64,000 bases of DNA from Saccharomyces uvarum (GCA_947243795.1 OX365943.1:496001-560000), one strand, 5' to 3'; shown: positions 48,741-60,137, numbered from the stretch's first letter. The notes: generated from the letters alone by a model not told the origin. Translations and numbers: made by a program.

Positions 48741-50561
48741 ATGAATACATTAAGGTGTTTAACACATGCGCTATCGAAAAGTGGAAGAGAAGCTCCAATA
48801 TTATATCAAAAGGTAATATTTCCAGATTTGTTCAGAGAGAGTAAGCCCATTGTAGATGTTAAGAAGGAGAACCAGAGGGAAATAAATATTTCTAAACTGG
48901 TGTCACCAGATGAAGGAGCGAGGAAAATGGCAAAATCAGATTTCAAGTTTGAAAGGGAGCAAGCCAGGGAGTACCTTTCAAATCTGCCGACTTTAACACT
49001 TTCCAGAAAGGAGATTAGGGACGACTACGACGAGGAACGTGCAAAACAAATGTATGTAATCTCCAAACAAACAAAATCATCGAATAAGTTTCAGAAACTT
49101 TTAACAGCAAAGTCTCAAGAGTATACGAGAGAGTTATTGGCATTATTGATAGGCTGTACATCAGACGAAGTGAGTCCACGGCCTGAGCGTTTTACTCGTA
49201 AGTTCCTCAAATTCAGCAACCAGGAAGTCCCTCCTCTCCCTGATTTTTCAAAGAATCCTCAGTTATTCGAAAACTATATTGGAATATTAACTCATACAGT
49301 GTTCAATTTTCGGTCATCTTCAAAATTAAACGGTATTGTACGAAAATTACTGCGACACCTACTTCATCCAACCAACCATATTACTCTACCATTACGTTCC
49401 GCCCAAGTCTACAATGATGCAATATATTTTTTTAGTGAACACTTCGATTTTGCGACTTGTAGAGAAATATTTGCACAAATGAAGGCTGAAGGTGCAAAAC
49501 CAAACACGGTCACTTTCAATATTTTATTGCGAAGTATAATCAAAAACTCACATATCAGAAAAACCAAACTTCCTGATGAGGAAGTGCTATTTTATCTGAA
49601 AAACATGCGAGACCACCGGGTCTCTGCAGATATTATAACTTGGACGACGTGCTATAATTTTCTTCGCGATGAGGTTTCGAGGCAATTGTATATTGTACAA
49701 ATGGGTGAGCATTTAGGAAATTTCAACACAAATTTTGTCTACACTGTGCTAAGAAATGGTGATTATAAAGCTGAAGATTGTTTGAAAATCTTAGCAACAA
49801 ATTCGTTACCCATTTCGCGAAATATTTTCTATTTATGCATAGAAAGATTACTGAGCGAGGAACAGCTCAAGGCCGCGTCCAAATTACTCAATTATGGCTC
49901 TCAACACTTGGGAAATAATTTTAAATTGACTTCGGAAGTAGTTAACCATTTTATGCGCATATTTGCTAATAAGGGAAGGAGTGACTTGGCGTTTCTCTGT
50001 TATAATACCTGTTGTAAGGTTTACAAAATTAAACCAGATTCCGAAACATTTGAAATGCTGTTCAAGGCTTTGGTGAGAAACGGTAACACAAAAAACTTCG
50101 GTACGGTTCTCCAGTACATTAAAGGGTTAAAGGCTACTGAAGGATTCGGACTGCGTACAACTTATTGGAGCCTCAAAGCGGAATCAATATTCAAGATTGG
50201 TAGCGCTACTCCTCCTTCAGAAAGTTCACTCGAAAAAGCAAGCAAATTGCTAGGCAGTCTTATCTCTTCCCCAGATGGATTTTCATGGAAAGTTTGGAAG
50301 GAAAGCGATTCTACACAAAAGAAAATATTTCGGTTTTTAGGTTGTATCCCCATAACTCTACGCCCTACAAGCGTAGAACAATGTCACAACAAGCCCTTAG
50401 GTTTACCTTCGGAGCTCTCCCAGAGAAAAAGAGAGTACCGAAACCGGATCAAAGCGATAGCAACAAGGGCTGCATTTGAAAAGAGATTGGCATACGTCGA
50501 AGACAATGAATCAGCCTTCAAGAATGAATTACTTGAAAGAAGGATAATAAAAAAGGTTTGA
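48741..50561 (+). CDS. AEP3: Aep3, mitochondrial PPR protein for ATP6/8 mRNA
   Basis: The 606-residue protein starts [27 protein letters not shown], a basic, amphipathic mitochondrial presequence. The start at 48741 restores the S. cerevisiae length. Pentatricopeptide-like repeats span about 225-500, for example [31 protein letters not shown] and [35 protein letters not shown]. The C-terminus is basic. In S. cerevisiae Aep3 is a peripheral inner-membrane protein on the matrix side that stabilises the bicistronic ATP8/ATP6 mRNA, and it also affects initiation with unformylated Met-tRNA. It converges on LSP1. Confidence 0.95.
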   Translation: MNTLRCLTHALSKSGREAPILYQKVIFPDLFRESKPIVDVKKENQREINISKLVSPDEGARKMAKSDFKFEREQAREYLSNLPTLTLSRKEIRDDYDEERAKQMYVISKQTKSSNKFQKLLTAKSQEYTRELLALLIGCTSDEVSPRPERFTRKFLKFSNQEVPPLPDFSKNPQLFENYIGILTHTVFNFRSSSKLNGIVRKLLRHLLHPTNHITLPLRSAQVYNDAIYFFSEHFDFATCREIFAQMKAEGAKPNTVTFNILLRSIIKNSHIRKTKLPDEEVLFYLKNMRDHRVSADIITWTTCYNFLRDEVSRQLYIVQMGEHLGNFNTNFVYTVLRNGDYKAEDCLKILATNSLPISRNIFYLCIERLLSEEQLKAASKLLNYGSQHLGNNFKLTSEVVNHFMRIFANKGRSDLAFLCYNTCCKVYKIKPDSETFEMLFKALVRNGNTKNFGTVLQYIKGLKATEGFGLRTTYWSLKAESIFKIGSATPPSESSLEKASKLLGSLISSPDGFSWKVWKESDSTQKKIFRFLGCIPITLRPTSVEQCHNKPLGLPSELSQRKREYRNRIKAIATRAAFEKRLAYVEDNESAFKNELLERRIIKKV

Positions 50562-50920
50562 GAAAGAAGGGAAGAAACTCTGGATAATGGCATCTTGGGA
50601 AAAAATTAATGATAGAGACGCTTATTTTACTGTACATATATTTCATAAATCATATTCAATATTAAAATCAAAACCATTTACTTTACTTACATTGAAGGGA
50701 AATAAAATAGGCTAATTATTTGATTGCGTCTGGTAAACTTGTTTAATTAATTATAAAGAGAAATTAGGAAAAGAATTTAGAGAGATTACAAATATTGGAA
50801 TATTGGTTGGGAAAGAACTAAGTAAAGTAGAACCAAATCCCGTGTGGAATTAATAAGCAGACATTTAAGGCGGAAAACAAATAGGAAAAAGGCTCGAATA
50901 TATTAATTATTAGGAAAGAA
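50562..50920. other. AEP3-LSP1 convergent gap
   Basis: This is a 359 bp AT-rich gap between two 3' ends, with TACATATATTT near 50632. I see only 3'-end type sequence and no RNA gene. Confidence 0.4.
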
Positions 50921-51937
50921 TTAGATGTTTTCAGAACCGGTGGTATGACTATTTTGATGTTCGGTACCATTTTCCGCAGGAACTTCAGTAGTCCATTCAA
51001 CCTCTTCCTCTTCGACTGCTTGGCCAGGAAGAACACCATTTTGACTTTCTCCGTCTTCCCCTACTTCTTCTTCTTCATCATCTTCGTCTTCATACACATC
51101 ATCAACAGTTTGATGGAATGAAAGAGTTGGCTTAACTGCAGCCATTTCTAGGGTCCAAGATTCTAAAGCTGCTTCAGCATCCATGATGATTTGACGAGAC
51201 GCTTCGTAGCCGTCATAAGCTGGTCTAGCTTCACCTGGTGTGACCGGAGAATCGTCTAGCAGTTCTAGTAGAGCCTTCCCGTATCCAGCAATTAAAGCAA
51301 ATTTTTCAGAAAGTTCTCTCAAAGAGTCAAACATATAACTATAAGCAGCCTTTAACTTTTCACGCGTGATGTTAGATAATTGAGCCTCGGCAACTAAAGA
51401 TTCGGCCTCAGCACGAACCAATTCCTGTTCCAAGACTGGAATTTTAGTTGATTGAGGATCCTTATACTTCAAGTGAGCAATTTCATCGGTAATCTTGTCC
51501 TTACGATCTCTTGAAGGTTGGACAGAGGCCTCAATGTTTCTGATTGATTTCAAAGTCACTCTGTATTGGTCATATTTATCAATAAATTGGTCTTGCAATT
51601 CACCCAATTCATATATTAAGACACCCAGCTTATCGGTGACGTCGGAAACATCGTCATCGTTGTCAGCGCCCCACAGGGACAACTGCCTAGCGGCTTCACG
51701 ACGCTCGCTAGAAACAGCTTCCATAGCCCTCAAGACTCCCTTTTCAGTCTTAACCAATTGGGACAACTTTCTTGCCAACTCTGGACCAAAATTACCTGCC
51801 GCATTTTTTCTGAAGCTAGAGGCAATTGACGCTTTGCCGAAGAATTTGGACTTGGTTGATGATGGTGGTGGAGGTGGAGCTTGCAGCTCAGCAGCCGTTG
51901 GAGCTCTTTGGTTTCTTAAAGAGTAAGTTCTGTGCAT
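50921..51937 (-). CDS. LSP1: Lsp1, eisosome BAR-domain protein
   Basis: The 338-residue protein starts MHRTYSLRNQRAPTAAELQAPPPPPSSTKSKFFGKASIASSF, the Pil1/Lsp1 N-terminus that binds membrane. The BAR domain spans about 45-275, with long helices (ELARKLSQLVKTEKGVLRAMEAVSSERREAARQLSLWG, LKYKDPQSTKIPVLEQELVRAEAESLVAEAQLSNITREKLKAAY). The C-terminal tail is acidic and disordered. Lsp1 with Pil1 builds eisosomes at the plasma membrane and is phosphorylated by Pkh kinases and sphingolipid signals. Codon choice is strongly biased, as for an abundant protein. Three residues fewer than S. cerevisiae, in the tail. Confidence 0.97.
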   Translation of the reverse strand: MHRTYSLRNQRAPTAAELQAPPPPPSSTKSKFFGKASIASSFRKNAAGNFGPELARKLSQLVKTEKGVLRAMEAVSSERREAARQLSLWGADNDDDVSDVTDKLGVLIYELGELQDQFIDKYDQYRVTLKSIRNIEASVQPSRDRKDKITDEIAHLKYKDPQSTKIPVLEQELVRAEAESLVAEAQLSNITREKLKAAYSYMFDSLRELSEKFALIAGYGKALLELLDDSPVTPGEARPAYDGYEASRQIIMDAEAALESWTLEMAAVKPTLSFHQTVDDVYEDEDDEEEEVGEDGESQNGVLPGQAVEEEEVEWTTEVPAENGTEHQNSHTTGSENI

Positions 51938-52301
51938 TTCTATCTTATGATATTAAAGATGTTTAACTTTTTCGTACCCAAAAGAGAGATTTTAGTTTCC
52001 GATAAAGAATTTGGGAAGGGGGCAATTGAGTCGCATTTTTTTCTTTTCTCTCCACCTGTTTATATATTGCAGCTTAGCCGTTGCATCTTCCCGGTTTTTC
52101 GGTCTGTTTTTTTTTTCAAGGGCCCCTTTTTATCCCCTCTAACGCCTTTCGCAATCCCTTTTTCGTTCGGCTGCGACGAGCGGGGGCCGCAAGAGCTTCC
52201 CTCAGCTTAGCAATGCAATAGAACTGGAGTCGACACGATTGACGCCATGAGAACAATCGGATGCTAGGCTTTTGAGGTGTGAGGCATTGGTGGACGAAGA
52301 T
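51938..52301. promoter_or_regulatory. LSP1-ULA1 divergent promoter with STRE elements
   Basis: This is a 364 bp gap. Two CCCCT elements (stress response element, Msn2/4) lie at 52123-52127 and 52134-52138, about 190 bp upstream of the LSP1 ATG. A T-rich run precedes them. This fits stress-modulated eisosome expression, by motif match only. Confidence 0.55.
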
Positions 52302-53690
52302 ATGGAGAGATATGACAGACAGCTGAGACTCTGGGGGGCATTGGGCCAAGATAATCTGGATCAAGCCCGTGTGTGCGTGCTAGGACCCGCTACACCGTTG
52401 CTGCAGGAAGTCTCAAAGAATCTGGTGCTTGCTGGGATATCCTCCCTCACTTGGCTCAAAGAAAAGAGTGCGGTTCAATCTGGCCCGCTGTTTTTAGCCG
52501 ACCTCAAAAGAGATCTTGAGCCTTTGACTTCCAAACAGCTGGAATATGAGGAAAACGGGCTCGAAGAGATCTTAATGCATTCTCACTACGATTGGTCCCA
52601 TTTTTCGGTGATAATCTTGACTTGTATTGGTAAGCAAACGACACTGGTTGATTTAAATGAAGTTAGACGACGAATGGAAACAAAATTTCCTCCTGTACTG
52701 AATACTTCTGTCTCTGGGTTTTATGGGTATATGCATCTGGTTCTGTCAGAAACACATTTTGTTCTACAATCGCATCCAGATAATAAGAAATATGATTTAC
52801 GGTTACAACAACCATGGCCTGAACTGGTCGACTATGTAGATACATTTGATATAAGTAAAATGGACGTTGTAGCCTTCTCTGGTATACCTTACATCATTTT
52901 GCTTATTAAGTGCATCGCTATACTCAGAAAGAGCGGTAGTGAGAAAAAGATAACGTCTGGTCAAGTGAGGGAGGCTTTAGACCAAGTGTGCCTTTCTGTA
53001 GGAGAGAACGCTCTTTACGAATCTAATTATGTAGAAGCTAGACGCTATGCATACTTGGCTTGCTCTCAAGACGGTTGTCGGAAGGAACTAGACGATTTGC
53101 TCCGAACTGTGGAAACATCAGGTGATGCGCATGATTGGCATGATTTCTACAACTATGAAATTCTAACACTACTATTGGTGCTAAAAGTCATATCCAAGGG
53201 AAATAAGAACTCTGCCTTTGAACCTTTAACTAGTGCTCTACCAGATATGGAATCTACGACGGAAAACTACATCAAACTCAAAACACTGTACGAAGCAAAA
53301 GCTGAGCTTGACAAGTCCTGCATACAGCAAAGTTTAATATGCGGTAAAAAAACGGTTTCGAAAGATGTCCTAAACGCGTTTTGTTCTCACTTCGGAGAGA
53401 TCAGGACAGTATTACCGCCGAAAGATGATCTACTAGGTATTTTCAATACTTCGTGTTCTCTTTTAAGTGCATTATTGATGATACAGTTCCAAGAAGAATC
53501 TATAGCCACCGTAGCGTTAAAGAATGAGTTCATAGGTTTACACCTTGACTGTAACTACCCAGTTATGGCCTTTTTTGGAGGTGCAGTAGCCCAAGAAGCC
53601 ATTAAGCTCATAACACACCACTACGTTCCTATTGATGATTTATTTCTATATAATGGTATAGACAATTCATCTGCAATATATAAAATATAA
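52302..53690 (+). CDS. ULA1: Ula1, Rub1-activating E1 subunit (APPBP1-like)
   Basis: The 462-residue protein starts MERYDRQLRLWGALGQDNLDQARVCVLGPATPLLQEVSKNLVLAGI, the adenylation-domain start of E1 family proteins. It is moved inward ten codons from a TTG. It is the inactive half of the E1 that activates Rub1 (NEDD8), partnering Uba3. It lacks a catalytic Cys loop, as expected for APPBP1. A conserved C-terminal signature, PVMAFFGGAVAQEAIKLITHHYVPIDDLFLYNGIDNSSAIYKI, closes the fold. The middle is diverged from S. cerevisiae but similar in length. It converges on SNF8 across about 220 bp. Confidence 0.95.
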   Translation: MERYDRQLRLWGALGQDNLDQARVCVLGPATPLLQEVSKNLVLAGISSLTWLKEKSAVQSGPLFLADLKRDLEPLTSKQLEYEENGLEEILMHSHYDWSHFSVIILTCIGKQTTLVDLNEVRRRMETKFPPVLNTSVSGFYGYMHLVLSETHFVLQSHPDNKKYDLRLQQPWPELVDYVDTFDISKMDVVAFSGIPYIILLIKCIAILRKSGSEKKITSGQVREALDQVCLSVGENALYESNYVEARRYAYLACSQDGCRKELDDLLRTVETSGDAHDWHDFYNYEILTLLLVLKVISKGNKNSAFEPLTSALPDMESTTENYIKLKTLYEAKAELDKSCIQQSLICGKKTVSKDVLNAFCSHFGEIRTVLPPKDDLLGIFNTSCSLLSALLMIQFQEESIATVALKNEFIGLHLDCNYPVMAFFGGAVAQEAIKLITHHYVPIDDLFLYNGIDNSSAIYKI

Positions 53691-53910
53691 GAAGGGTCTT
53701 TTCTCCGCCTTCTATTTTGTCTGGGACCCCTGTTTTTGATGCTCATAAATCGGGACTAAATATTAAAAAAGGCCGTACCTCATCCAAAAGACTGTAAAAA
53801 GATACAGACTTGGAAGAAAGAGTATTTTAAAAGGCAAGAAAGTGTTCTTGAACCTATTTAAATCATTATAATGCCCGCTGTTTGCCATATTTATACCGGA
53901 GTTCCCAATC

Positions 53911-54612
53911 TCACAGCTGCTTGGTAATCCAAGAGGGATCCCAATACAATGCCTCTACACCTCCTTGATAATCTATCCATAGTAAACCGTTGGCAACCAT
54001 CTCATCTAGAGCTGATTTGCTCCTCACGGCTTCCCATTCCAAATTTGCTCTTAACAAGGAAATACTCGAGTAACCTAAAATAGAGCATATCTCCAAGATC
54101 TTAGTTTGATCAGACGTAAGCTCATTTGGAACGCTTCGCAAAAACTTCTTCCCACGAATTTGAAATATTTCGAAACATTCTAGGCTTTTCAGCATATCAA
54201 TAGACTTTTCCAAATCATCAATTCCTACTTTCAGCTTTCGAAAATGCACTTTTTCCAGTTCTTCAAAGGAAATGACACCTCCATTCATATCTTTAGTTTG
54301 TCGACAGATTTCTATAACTTTTAGACATATTTCATAATAGAAGTCATTAACTGTAAATAAATGTTTATCTCGATCAAATAAGGATAAAGGGTCAATTCCA
54401 ATCGATGAGCACATATGCATAAACTTTGAGCGAAACTCTGGAGATGCCTGAAGCTCATTATTATGTTTTTTTGCAAATTCTACCAGCCGTTCTTGAAAGA
54501 CGTTTAACTGGTCCTTTAATTCGATAGATTGCTTTTCCAGTATGGTTTTGTTCACATCATTATACTTGCCATCCTTTAATTGATCGAATGCCGCTAATCC
54601 AAACTGTTTCAT
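53911..54612 (-). CDS. SNF8: Snf8 (Vps22), ESCRT-II subunit
   Basis: The 233 residues equal the family length in S. cerevisiae. The N-terminal helical hairpin (MKQFGLAAFDQLKDGKYNDVNKTILEKQSIELKDQLNVFQERLVEFA) is followed by two winged-helix domains (about 85-160 and 165-233). The first includes MCSSIGIDPLSLF, and the second ends GLLWIDYQGGVEALYWDPSWI. With Vps25 and Vps36 it forms ESCRT-II, which sorts ubiquitinated cargo at endosomes. It shares a short divergent promoter with HAT1. Confidence 0.97.
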   Translation of the reverse strand: MKQFGLAAFDQLKDGKYNDVNKTILEKQSIELKDQLNVFQERLVEFAKKHNNELQASPEFRSKFMHMCSSIGIDPLSLFDRDKHLFTVNDFYYEICLKVIEICRQTKDMNGGVISFEELEKVHFRKLKVGIDDLEKSIDMLKSLECFEIFQIRGKKFLRSVPNELTSDQTKILEICSILGYSSISLLRANLEWEAVRSKSALDEMVANGLLWIDYQGGVEALYWDPSWITKQL

Positions 54613-54817
54613 GTTAATGGATTCCAGGAATGACTTTAAGGCAAATATCTTTTCATGCTGTGGTTAATGGTTAAATGCTTTTTATCTAGAGAGGACTAGC
54701 TGGTATATTCATGGATGAGAGATACTTACATATACTCAACGTTAAAAGTGATAACCATATAACTGACGATCATGAACTGCGAAATGCTACCATACATTAT
54801 ATTTTAAGCGTTCATGA

Positions 54818-56005
<1,188 letters not shown>

Positions 56006-56604
56006 TTATATACGTATTTGTATTATTGCTAAAAGAATTTTATTATATATTATTATAGTCGGGCTCAATAATCAAAGTGCCACAACTAGATTTTTCCATT
56101 CAGATAGAGTGAATAAAGTCACATGACCTTGAAACACATAAATTTATATTTTTATTTAAAAGTTTAAAGATACTTAAAATATAACTTAAGAAAACAAATC
56201 TAAAAAACACATGTTTTATCCTTCCGAAAAGAAAATACATGTTTTTAAAAAAGAGCTTGAGCATTATGATTTATATTTTCGCGCTAAAAGAAAAACAAAC
56301 TAATATTCAAATGAGCAGGCGACGGGAGTTTAATTGGGGAAGCAATACTATTCGGTGCATATGCCTATACTACGGCTTTATAAACAAAATCGGGAAAGCG
56401 GCTAAACACTTTTTTTGATGACTTACTCCAATTTGAAAAAATGAATGACATGAACATGGATGACAGGCCAAAGAATAGATAATGGGACTGTAATGTTCAT
56501 TTTTTATTTAAGGAGAAGCAGCCGTAATCAAGCTACCTGATAATAGACGCTAATTATTTTTGGCCCACAAATTATCCATAAATAACTCCGGTGATTGTCT
56601 TAAA
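56006..56604. other. HAT1-CIT3 gap holding the centromere
   Basis: Position 56118-56237 is the point centromere (separate entry). The remaining 367 bp to the CIT3 ATG are AT-rich, with no recognised site. TTTTCGCGCTAAAAG lies near 56274. Confidence 0.6.
56118..56237 (+). other. CEN16: Point centromere CEN16
   Basis: CDEI is GTCACATG at 56118-56125 (consensus RTCACRTG, Cbf1 site). CDEII is 86 bp of AT-rich DNA, 56126-56211, with A and T runs. CDEIII is 56212-56237, starting TGTTTTATCCTTCCGAAAAG, with the essential central CCG at 56224-56226 and the A-rich right part. Order and spacing are those of budding-yeast point centromeres, which bind Cbf1, one Cse4 nucleosome and CBF3. Its place between HAT1 and CIT3 is where CEN16 lies in S. 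cerevisiae. Confidence 0.97.
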
Positions 56605-58050
56605 ATGCTGCACAGATCTATAACAAGCACGTATGTGCGCAGAAGGTTCTTTAATTCAACCACAATCATAAAATCGTCTGCTCTAACTCTTAAAGAAGCT
56701 TTAGAAGAAGTTATACCTCAAAAAAGAGATGCGATCACAGAATTTAAGGCTATGTATGGGGACACAGTAGTCGGACCAATTACCATTTCCTCTGTTCTAG
56801 GAGGAATGAGAGGGAATCAGTCAATGTTTTGGCAAGGAACATCATTAGATCCCGAACACGGCATAAAGTTTCAAGGTTTCACAATCAAACAATGCCAAAA
56901 GAGATTACCTGGCACTGGTATTGATGGTGATAATTTCCTACCGGAATCAATGCTGTGGTTACTAATGACGGGTAGTGTACCTACACTTGAGCAAACAAAT
57001 TCTTTAAGAAAAGAACTAGCGTTTCGCGGAAGGAGATTACCCCACGATACAGAGAAAGTGCTGTCATGTTTACCTAAAGAAATGCATCCGATGACCCAAC
57101 TTGCAATTGGGTTAGCATCTATGAATAAAGGGTCCGTATTTGCTACAAATTACCAAAAAGGGGTAATAGGGAAGAAGGATTTTTGGAAGGACACCCTTGA
57201 AGATTCTTTAAATTTGATTGCTTCTCTTCCACTCCTGACAGGTAAAATTTATTCAAATATCACAAATGAAGGACATTCATTAGGAGAGTATAGTGAGGAT
57301 ACAGATTGGTGCTCAAACATATGTTCTTTGCTTGGAATGACCAATGGAAGTGGGTCTTCCAATAAGTACAGTCTTAATTCCCAGCAATCTCTAGATTTCG
57401 TTAATTTGATGAGGTTGTATACCGGTATACATGTTGACCACGAGGGAGGCAATGTTTCTGCACATACTACTCATTTGGTGGGGAGTGCTTTAAGTGACCC
57501 ATATCTCAGCTACTCATCCGGCATAATGGGGCTTGCCGGGCCATTACATGGGTTAGCCGCACAAGAAGTGGTGAGATTTTTACTTGAGATGAACTCAAAT
57601 ATTTCCAGCGTCGAACACAAGGAGGAAATCGAAGATTATCTCTGGAAAGTTTTGAACTCAAACCGTGTAATTCCCGGATATGGACATGCAGTTTTACGGA
57701 AACCTGATCCTCGATTTACAGCAATGCTTGAATTTGCGCAAGCCAGACCTAACGAATTCAAGAATGACGAAAATGTTTTATTAATGCAAAGGTTGTCAGA
57801 AATTGCGCCTAAGGTTTTGCTAAAGCATGGCAAAAGTAAGAATCCATTCCCCAATGTAGACTCAGCTTCGGGAATTTTATTTTATCACTATGGAATTAAG
57901 GAACTACTATTCTTCACTGTAATTTTTGGGTGTTCAAGAGCTATAGGACCCTTGACCCAGCTTGTTTGGGATCGCATTTTAGGTCTACCAATAGAAAGAC
58001 CGAAAAGTTTGAACTTTGAAGGTCTCGAAGCTCTCACCAAGGTCATATAG
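56605..58050 (+). CDS. CIT3: Cit3, mitochondrial 2-methylcitrate/citrate synthase
   Basis: The 481-residue protein starts MLHRSITSTYVRRRFFNS, an Arg-rich mitochondrial presequence. It is placed at the ATG in line with S. cerevisiae, not the TTG 15 codons upstream. The citrate synthase fold has catalytic motifs THLVGSALSDPYLSY, GPLHGLAAQEV (His) and VIPGYGHAVLRKPDPR (His). A further active-site region, ASGILFYHYGI, is also visible. In S. cerevisiae Cit3 condenses oxaloacetate with propionyl-CoA or acetyl-CoA, the first step of the 2-methylcitrate cycle. The C-terminal tail is a few residues shorter than the S. cerevisiae one. PDH1, the next enzyme, follows on the same strand. Confidence 0.95.
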   Translation: MLHRSITSTYVRRRFFNSTTIIKSSALTLKEALEEVIPQKRDAITEFKAMYGDTVVGPITISSVLGGMRGNQSMFWQGTSLDPEHGIKFQGFTIKQCQKRLPGTGIDGDNFLPESMLWLLMTGSVPTLEQTNSLRKELAFRGRRLPHDTEKVLSCLPKEMHPMTQLAIGLASMNKGSVFATNYQKGVIGKKDFWKDTLEDSLNLIASLPLLTGKIYSNITNEGHSLGEYSEDTDWCSNICSLLGMTNGSGSSNKYSLNSQQSLDFVNLMRLYTGIHVDHEGGNVSAHTTHLVGSALSDPYLSYSSGIMGLAGPLHGLAAQEVVRFLLEMNSNISSVEHKEEIEDYLWKVLNSNRVIPGYGHAVLRKPDPRFTAMLEFAQARPNEFKNDENVLLMQRLSEIAPKVLLKHGKSKNPFPNVDSASGILFYHYGIKELLFFTVIFGCSRAIGPLTQLVWDRILGLPIERPKSLNFEGLEALTKVI

Positions 58051-58574
58051 CGTCACTTCATACAAATTCCGTATACATCATTAGCTAGCTATCTACAAGA
58101 AACAAAGTTATGACCAAAAATATATATATCATATGTAAGAAAGTAAGCAAAACAATTGTTGGCTCAACTCATTGAAAATCCACCTAGCGATCGTAGCATT
58201 ATGAAAGAATAAGCTCATCTCTTTGGTTCTACTTTCTGATGTCCTTCATGAAGGGTCCTTTTTTTTGGCTCTGATTTTTTAACCCCAATATCTCTGACGC
58301 TTTCGGCGCTTATAGACAGCCACTTTCCCGATGTCGGATTTCGGATTTCGGAGCAATATGTAACCTTATAACAATGATCATGATTCTCCACATTTTAAAA
58401 CATTACGAGTCATGCATTTTCTCACCCTCTAGACGTTAAGGCTAAGACTGAATGAAACCAATAAGCACAAAATGTATAAAATTGTCATAATGGATACGTA
58501 GTCCATAGTTCCTCCTCGGATCATATGATATTTTCGTTTGTTTCTGCTTGTTCTTGATCCATTGGCAAACCAAG
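58051..58574. promoter_or_regulatory. CIT3-PDH1 tandem gap with tandem TCGGATT repeat
   Basis: The 524 bp before PDH1 hold a direct repeat at 58334-58354: TCGGATT, TCGGATT, TCGGAGC. It lies about 220-240 bp from the PDH1 ATG. CGG-containing repeats of this sort suit zinc-cluster activators, and Cat8/Sip4 control propionate and gluconeogenic genes, but this is not a full consensus CSRE. The rest is AT-rich, with no other feature. Confidence 0.5.
58334..58354 (+). repeat. Three tandem TCGGA(TT/GC) units upstream of PDH1
   Basis: Two exact TCGGATT units followed by TCGGAGC, 21 bp in all, in the expected activator window of PDH1. They are evenly spaced at 7 bp and so place CGG triplets on different helix faces. 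Confidence 0.8.
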
Positions 58575-60137
58575 ATGTTTCTAGCTAAAAACCTAAAAAA
58601 TAACAGAATCGCGGTACATCTGCCAAATGAGATATCTTTTGTTCAAAGGCATTTTTTAAATACAGCAAGTTCACAAACTAATGAAAGGCCGAAGGCAGAC
58701 AAAGTTTTGACGGACATCGCGAAGTATGTCCATGAAACTCTTATAACGTCAACTTTGGCTTTAGATACTGCTAAGTTATGTTTCCTTGATACTCTTGGCT
58801 GTGGCTTAGCGGCTTTAAAGTTTGAACAAGCTCGAAACATTATTAAACCAATTGTGGAAGGTACAATCGTTCCCAATGGAACCAAAATATTAGGGACCTC
58901 CTATGTGATGGACCCAGTAAGGGGAGCATTCGCCATTGGTACTTTGATACGCTGGTTGGATTACAATGACTGTTGGCTAGCTGCTGAATGGGGACATCCA
59001 TCTGATAACCTTGGAGGAATTTTGGCTGTTGCAGACTACTTGACCAGATTGAACAGATCCACTCATGGAAAAAACGGGAAAGAATTTCTTGTGAAAGACG
59101 TATTGGAAGCAATGGTTAAAGCTCATGAAATTCAAGGTATAATAGCGCTTGAAAATTCTTTCAACAAAGTAGGTTTGGATCATGTAGTATTGGTAAAAGT
59201 GGCGACAACTGCTGTTGTTTCCAAAATGCTGGGTTTGAGCCAGGAGCAAACTACTGAGGCACTATCGCAAGCATTTGTAGATGGCCAGTCATTGCGTACT
59301 TATCGACATACACCGAATACCGGATCTAGGAAGTCATGGGCGGCCGGTGATGCAGTCTCAAGGGCCGTGAATTTGGCTTATTTGGTCAAGAACGCTAACG
59401 TTGGTACTATACCTTCAATTTTGACAGCTAAAACTTGGGGATTCTACGATGTTTTATTCAAGGGCAAACCGTTCACGTTTAATCAAAGATCAGCATATGG
59501 TTCTTACGTCATGGAAAATGTCCTATTTAAGATATCATTTCCAGCAGAATTTCATGCACAAACTGCTGTTGAGGCCGCTGTGAAAGCGTACAACATCCTC
59601 AGCGAACAAGGGAAAACATTTAGAGATATTAAATCCATCAGAATTAGAACTCAGGAGGCGGCAATGAGGATTATAGATAAATCAGGTCCATTATATAATT
59701 ATGCGGACCGCGATCATTGTATTCAATACATGACTGCAATTCCACTAATCACCGGCAATCTTACAGCCAATGATTATTCAAACGAGGTTGCAAGGAATCC
59801 TGAGATTGATAACTTGAGGTCGAAAATGTATTGTGTTGAGGATATCCAATTTTCCCAAGATTATCAAGATCCTACTAAAAGGTCAATAGGCAATGCGCTA
59901 CTCATAGAACTAAATGACGGGACTCAGTTAGACGAAATTGTTGTAGAGTACCCTGTAGGTCATAAATCTAGAAGAGAGGAAGGAATACCACTATTGCTTA
60001 GTAAATTTGAAAGACATTTGCGTGATCATTTCGCTGCTTCTCCCGAAAAAGTTGACATTATCATGAATGCAAGTTCAAAAAAGAATTTTGTGGACATGCC
60101 AATCGACTCCTATATTAATTTTTTCGTGCAAAAATAA
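58575..60137 (+). CDS. PDH1: Pdh1, mitochondrial 2-methylcitrate dehydratase
   Basis: The 520-residue protein starts MFLAKNLKNNRIAVHL, a presequence-like N-terminus aligned to the S. cerevisiae start nine codons inside a TTG frame. It belongs to the MmgE/PrpD family. Visible blocks are CFLDTLGCGLAAL, IRWLDYNDCWLAAEWGHPSDNLGGILAVADYL, TYRHTPNTGSRKSWAAGDAVSRAVNLA, and KISFPAEFHAQTAVEAAVKAY. It dehydrates 2-methylcitrate to 2-methyl-cis-aconitate, the step after Cit3. The next enzyme, Icl2, is encoded by YPR006C in S. cerevisiae, just beyond this window. The C-terminus is more diverged than the core. Confidence 0.96.
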   Translation: MFLAKNLKNNRIAVHLPNEISFVQRHFLNTASSQTNERPKADKVLTDIAKYVHETLITSTLALDTAKLCFLDTLGCGLAALKFEQARNIIKPIVEGTIVPNGTKILGTSYVMDPVRGAFAIGTLIRWLDYNDCWLAAEWGHPSDNLGGILAVADYLTRLNRSTHGKNGKEFLVKDVLEAMVKAHEIQGIIALENSFNKVGLDHVVLVKVATTAVVSKMLGLSQEQTTEALSQAFVDGQSLRTYRHTPNTGSRKSWAAGDAVSRAVNLAYLVKNANVGTIPSILTAKTWGFYDVLFKGKPFTFNQRSAYGSYVMENVLFKISFPAEFHAQTAVEAAVKAYNILSEQGKTFRDIKSIRIRTQEAAMRIIDKSGPLYNYADRDHCIQYMTAIPLITGNLTANDYSNEVARNPEIDNLRSKMYCVEDIQFSQDYQDPTKRSIGNALLIELNDGTQLDEIVVEYPVGHKSRREEGIPLLLSKFERHLRDHFAASPEKVDIIMNASSKKNFVDMPIDSYINFFVQK

